Shown: piece by piece, positions 61,005-64,000 of the stretch | Layout of the letters: every line of letters begins with the position of its first letter | Numbering within the stretch: position 1 is the stretch's first letter | Position numbers and translations under genes: made by a program | Source of the DNA: Polytrichum commune | Taxonomy: Eukaryota > Streptophyta > Polytrichopsida > Polytrichales > Polytrichaceae | Length of the DNA stretch: 64,000 nucleotides | Assembly (NCBI GenBank): GCA_950295325.1 | Contig: OX485805.1 | Location: 33,715,501-33,779,500, forward strand | Direction of reading: 5' to 3' | Notes under the pieces: model-generated | Told to the model about the DNA's origin: nothing | Seen by the model: only the letters and a program-made list of their open reading frames with translations | Databases searched by the model: none

Positions 61005-61345
61005 GGGTTTGAGAAGTAACCGGTTGGAGTTCAAGAAACACGGGAAAGTTTTACCGACACTCGTGCCCCAATCACACCAAACTTTCCGTCCGGCTCGAGT
61101 CATTATGTTGAGAGAATAGACCTTGGTCCACCACTTTTCACATTATTACAGTCGCGGATAGCGTGGTAGAGTTTGAGAAGTAACCGGTTGGAGTTCGAGA
61201 CGTTGGGAAAGTTTACTGATTGTTGGAGGGAAACCGACACTTGTGCCCCTGGTCACACCAAACTTTCCGTCGGGTTGGAGGCACTATGTTGAGACGTAGA
61301 TGCTGGCCCACCACTTTTCACATTATTACAGCCGGAGATGTCGAC
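61005..61345 (+). repeat. Two tandem units of about 165-180 bp
   Basis: Units at about 61005-61160 and 61165-61345 share TTTGAGAAGTAACCGGTTGG, GGGAAAGTTT, ACCGACACT-GTGCCCC, TCACACCAAACTTTCCGTC and CCACCACTTTTCACATTATT. The first module resembles the reverse complement of the CTCAAACTCAACCGGTT end of repeat R1, linking the two families. Confidence 0.8.
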
Positions 61346-61399
61346 GGATGGTGTCTAAACTGGCTGGTGTGATCAACCCCCTCCCAATGATCATCCCAA

Positions 61400-61989
61400 A
61401 TAGTGTGTGTTATGATTTAGAGTTACGCAATGCTTCTTAATATAAATAAAAAGGCTCTCCAATAAATTGTTCGGACATTATAACGAAAGGTGTCAATATG
61501 TAAGCGGTTGGTGCATTTGGAAAGACTAGGATCTTGACCGAGTATTATGCCCAGAAATCTGCCCGGACACTGCAGCTATTGAAAGGCGTTGGGTAAAAAC
61601 GGTGGGGGTGAAGAAGACAAGGGTGAAACGGTAAAGCTGTCACTGGATAACCACAGTTCTCTCTGTCATCAGTACCCTCGATGCTGGAGCACCTTTTTAC
61701 AAAGGGCAAACGGATGACTGGCTGTTCCGGTCACCATGATCATCAGGGCGGGGGGTCGTTTTCATCCGAATAGAGCCTGGCAGGTATGGACAGAATCTGT
61801 GAGTTGCGTTATATTAACTTCCAGGTAACACCACACGTCGTTCCTGCAAAGTGCCACACGCAAGCCGTTCATTCATCCATACCCACGGAATGAGAGGGGA
61901 GAGGGGAGAGGGGAAGAGAGGGGAGGATTCCGTATCATGTGCGACACACGCAACTCGAAAATCCCATGGTTTTTCGTGCGAAGCCGCCA
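61400..61989. other. Intergenic DNA, no gene seen
   Basis: After the partial MITE copy the sequence is unremarkable apart from a GAGAGGGGA array at about 61891-61925. Confidence 0.4.
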
Positions 61990-62460
61990 TGGCAACTAAT
62001 TAAGTTATTCAACGACAACCAAGGTGGGGTGTTTGTGATTAAGAACGAGGTGCCTAAGGTACATGTGCCTAATTTGGTTACTTATGTTCATAAGGCACAT
62101 GTATGTGATGTGGGATGTGGTTAGGTGTGATTCAAAAGAGAGTGGACTGCGTGCTCAGAATATGTTAATTGATTCCATTCTCAATCATCAACATGATTGG
62201 GGGGAGGAGGGGGGGGGGGCTATACGACTTTGTATGAACACAAGAATATTCACTTTGATAAAGAATAAGATATTCGTATGAGCTTCAAAACCCATGAGGA
62301 AAGGCCTATGGTCACAATTTGAATGTGCTCACCATCTTGTAGTAATCACGTGTTTCGTAGCCTATGAGAACTAGGCTAGTTAAATAAAATAAATAAAGAA
62401 ATAAAGAAGAAGAAGAAGCCATTCAATACCCATTTACCTTATATGCTTCTTGTAGGATGC
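61990..62460. repeat. Dispersed repeat R2, copy 2 (no MITE)
   Basis: This is the uninterrupted relative of the repeat at 57.05-57.87 kb. It contains a G12 run (about 62208-62219) and an AAATAAA/AAGAAG-rich segment (about 62384-62418) absent from copy 1. Confidence 0.55.
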
Positions 62461-63100
62461 AACCATCAATTATTAGGTAATTAATGAACGTTGGAGGTGG
62501 ACCAATTCTCCTCATCCAACCGGAAACTAATTTTAGTACACGTGAGTATCGTGGCTTCTACCCTCCTTGATTGTGTACAACGTCACACCCACTACACAAT
62601 TTATGTTATTTAGTGTCACATGTGTAATAGTGTCACTTGCCCTGTTTGGAGGTGTATGTTGTGTTACTTTGATAATTAACAACTTCGCCAAAAATGTCAC
62701 CTCTTGACACTTGGCATTCAAGTGCGCTTACTAATATATGGGCATGAGCATGCTTAATAGTGTTATGAGGCGCATGCATGTGTTACACAATGGTCTACAA
62801 ATTGACTAAAGTGTACATAAATGATAATTGCCATTGGTATGCTCAAAATATCTTCCCCTTACATACTAAAAGGCAAGACTATCATCCAACGTATCCCAAT
62901 ATGCTACTCTGAATTTCATAATGTAGATAGTTTTCACTTAAAGAAGTTACCTATGCTGATGAACGGAATTGCATTGGCAATTAGTAGGCGTAACACTAAA
63001 TACCATAAACAATGTACACATTGCATTTAACACCATGTGCATTGTGAATAGAAATATGGCAAGCCCATCTAGGAACCATGTGATGGCGGTGGTTCTATAA
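62461..63100. other. Intergenic DNA, no gene seen
   Basis: AT-rich sequence without a supported gene; several TAGTGTCAC words hint at fragments of the neighbouring MITE family. Confidence 0.4.
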
Positions 63101-63313
63101 CTACACTAAATATTGTAAATAGTGTCACTCACTATTTGGAGTTATGCAATGATATTATTTACAATTAGTGTATTATTTTTAACAAATAAAGATGTTAATG
63201 TTTTACAATGTGCAATTTGGCAGTTGTTGGCATAGAATGAGATACACAATAAATAGTTACGGCATTGTGTAATTTCAAATAGCAAGTGACACTAAATACA
63301 ATATTTAGTGTAG
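63101..63313. mobile_element. MITE of the CTACACTAAATAT family, copy 2
   Basis: The left end CTACACTAAATATTGTAAAT continues through AGTGTCACTCACTATTTGGA, and the right end finishes GACACTAAATACAATATTTA then GTGTAG. The two are inverted over about 50 bp around an AT-rich core. A further partial end is near 63351-63390 (CACTACAATGTTTAGTATGG, TTTAGTGTCGCTTACTGTG). Confidence 0.8.
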
Positions 63314-63390
63314 TTTATTGTCAACACCATGTTTAATTTAGTCAGTCCACTACAATGTTTAGTATGGTTTTTAGTGTCGCTTACTGTGAA

Positions 63391-64000
63391 ACCCTAATTT
63401 TGGCCTCGGTTTCAGTAATTTAGAAAATCATTATGTAATATTTTAACACAATGAAGTCATGATATGAACAATTACTGAACTCTAAGGTTTGGATTGCGTA
63501 CTTCATTTGTTTTCCGTAGGGGAATCTCTTCTTGGCGTAGAATCGGAAGTGAATATGTGTTTGAATTTGTTTCCTACATGTATTTGAGGGGGTGGGGGAC
63601 CCAAGGTTGGACCCACTTTCTCACTCTTAGTGATTGGCTCTTATGTTGTAGTAGTAGAATCTACCCCTTTTAAGTTAAATTATTCACGCCACCTAAGCGG
63701 GGGCTTATTAGAGAATCACCGGATTGACCTTCCGCAATATTGTACTCTCACTTACAAGCACACCTTTTTTTTGTACAGGAGTTGCCTTTGCAAATTGACC
63801 CGAACGTCAACTTATAGAAGCAAGCAAAGCGCAACCCTATTTGTGGTCTCCGAACAACTTACCATGTCATTCTAACTTAAACATTATTTTATGGTGACCG
63901 AGTTCGACGTCCTACTAAACTAGTATACTTAAAAGGAATCGAGGGCTTCAAATCCCCTCCTTGAAGCCTGGGATGCACTGGCTAATCATGAAGGGAAACA
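63391..64000. other. Terminal intergenic DNA, no gene seen
   Basis: An 81-codon frame at 63630-63875 has no recognisable feature. Nothing else was recognised before the window edge. Confidence 0.4.

Overview
The window is nuclear DNA of a green plant-lineage (streptophyte) eukaryote. The evidence is GT-AG introns, a nuclear psaG gene with a plastid transit peptide, a plastid-type NADH-dependent glutamate synthase, TTTAGGG telomere-like repeats, and a secreted protein ending in a plant root-cap/von Willebrand D-like domain. A charophyte alga or an early-diverging land plant fits best; the species cannot be fixed from sequence alone. Exon boundaries were read by eye from splice sites and frame continuity and may be off by 1-2 bases.

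Layout. Positions 1-12.5 kb are gene-free: a cluster of G-rich foldback hairpins (6-910), ACATTCAA-rich tandem repeats, dispersed repeats, two MITE-like elements and a second cluster of the same hairpin core (11.1-12.4 kb). A decayed DUF7869-type, transposase-like gene lies at 12.58-15.83 kb, followed by a CGTTCCCA minisatellite. An 18-exon gene (18.76-27.66 kb, +) encodes a secreted protein of about 829 residues: signal peptide, GGA-motif beta-helix, proline-rich linker, root-cap/vWD-like domain. A two-exon gene (30.69-28.50 kb, -) encodes a small single-span membrane protein; its intron holds a 5S rRNA-like SINE candidate. A three-exon DUF167/UPF0235 gene is at 33.68-35.75 kb (+). psaG (two exons) is at 39.19-41.12 kb (+). 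The 21-exon GLT1 gene is at 55.90-44.35 kb (-) and converges on psaG. The last 8 kb is intergenic and full of short inverted-repeat transposons.

The genes do not form a pathway. psaG (photosystem I antenna docking) and GLT1 (glutamate synthesis from glutamine and 2-oxoglutarate) are plastid functions, and the secreted protein probably acts in the cell wall or mucilage. The most striking features are the unusual beta-helix plus root-cap architecture, the two hairpin clusters, tandem duplications inside introns of four different genes, and a set of MITEs with readable target-site duplications.
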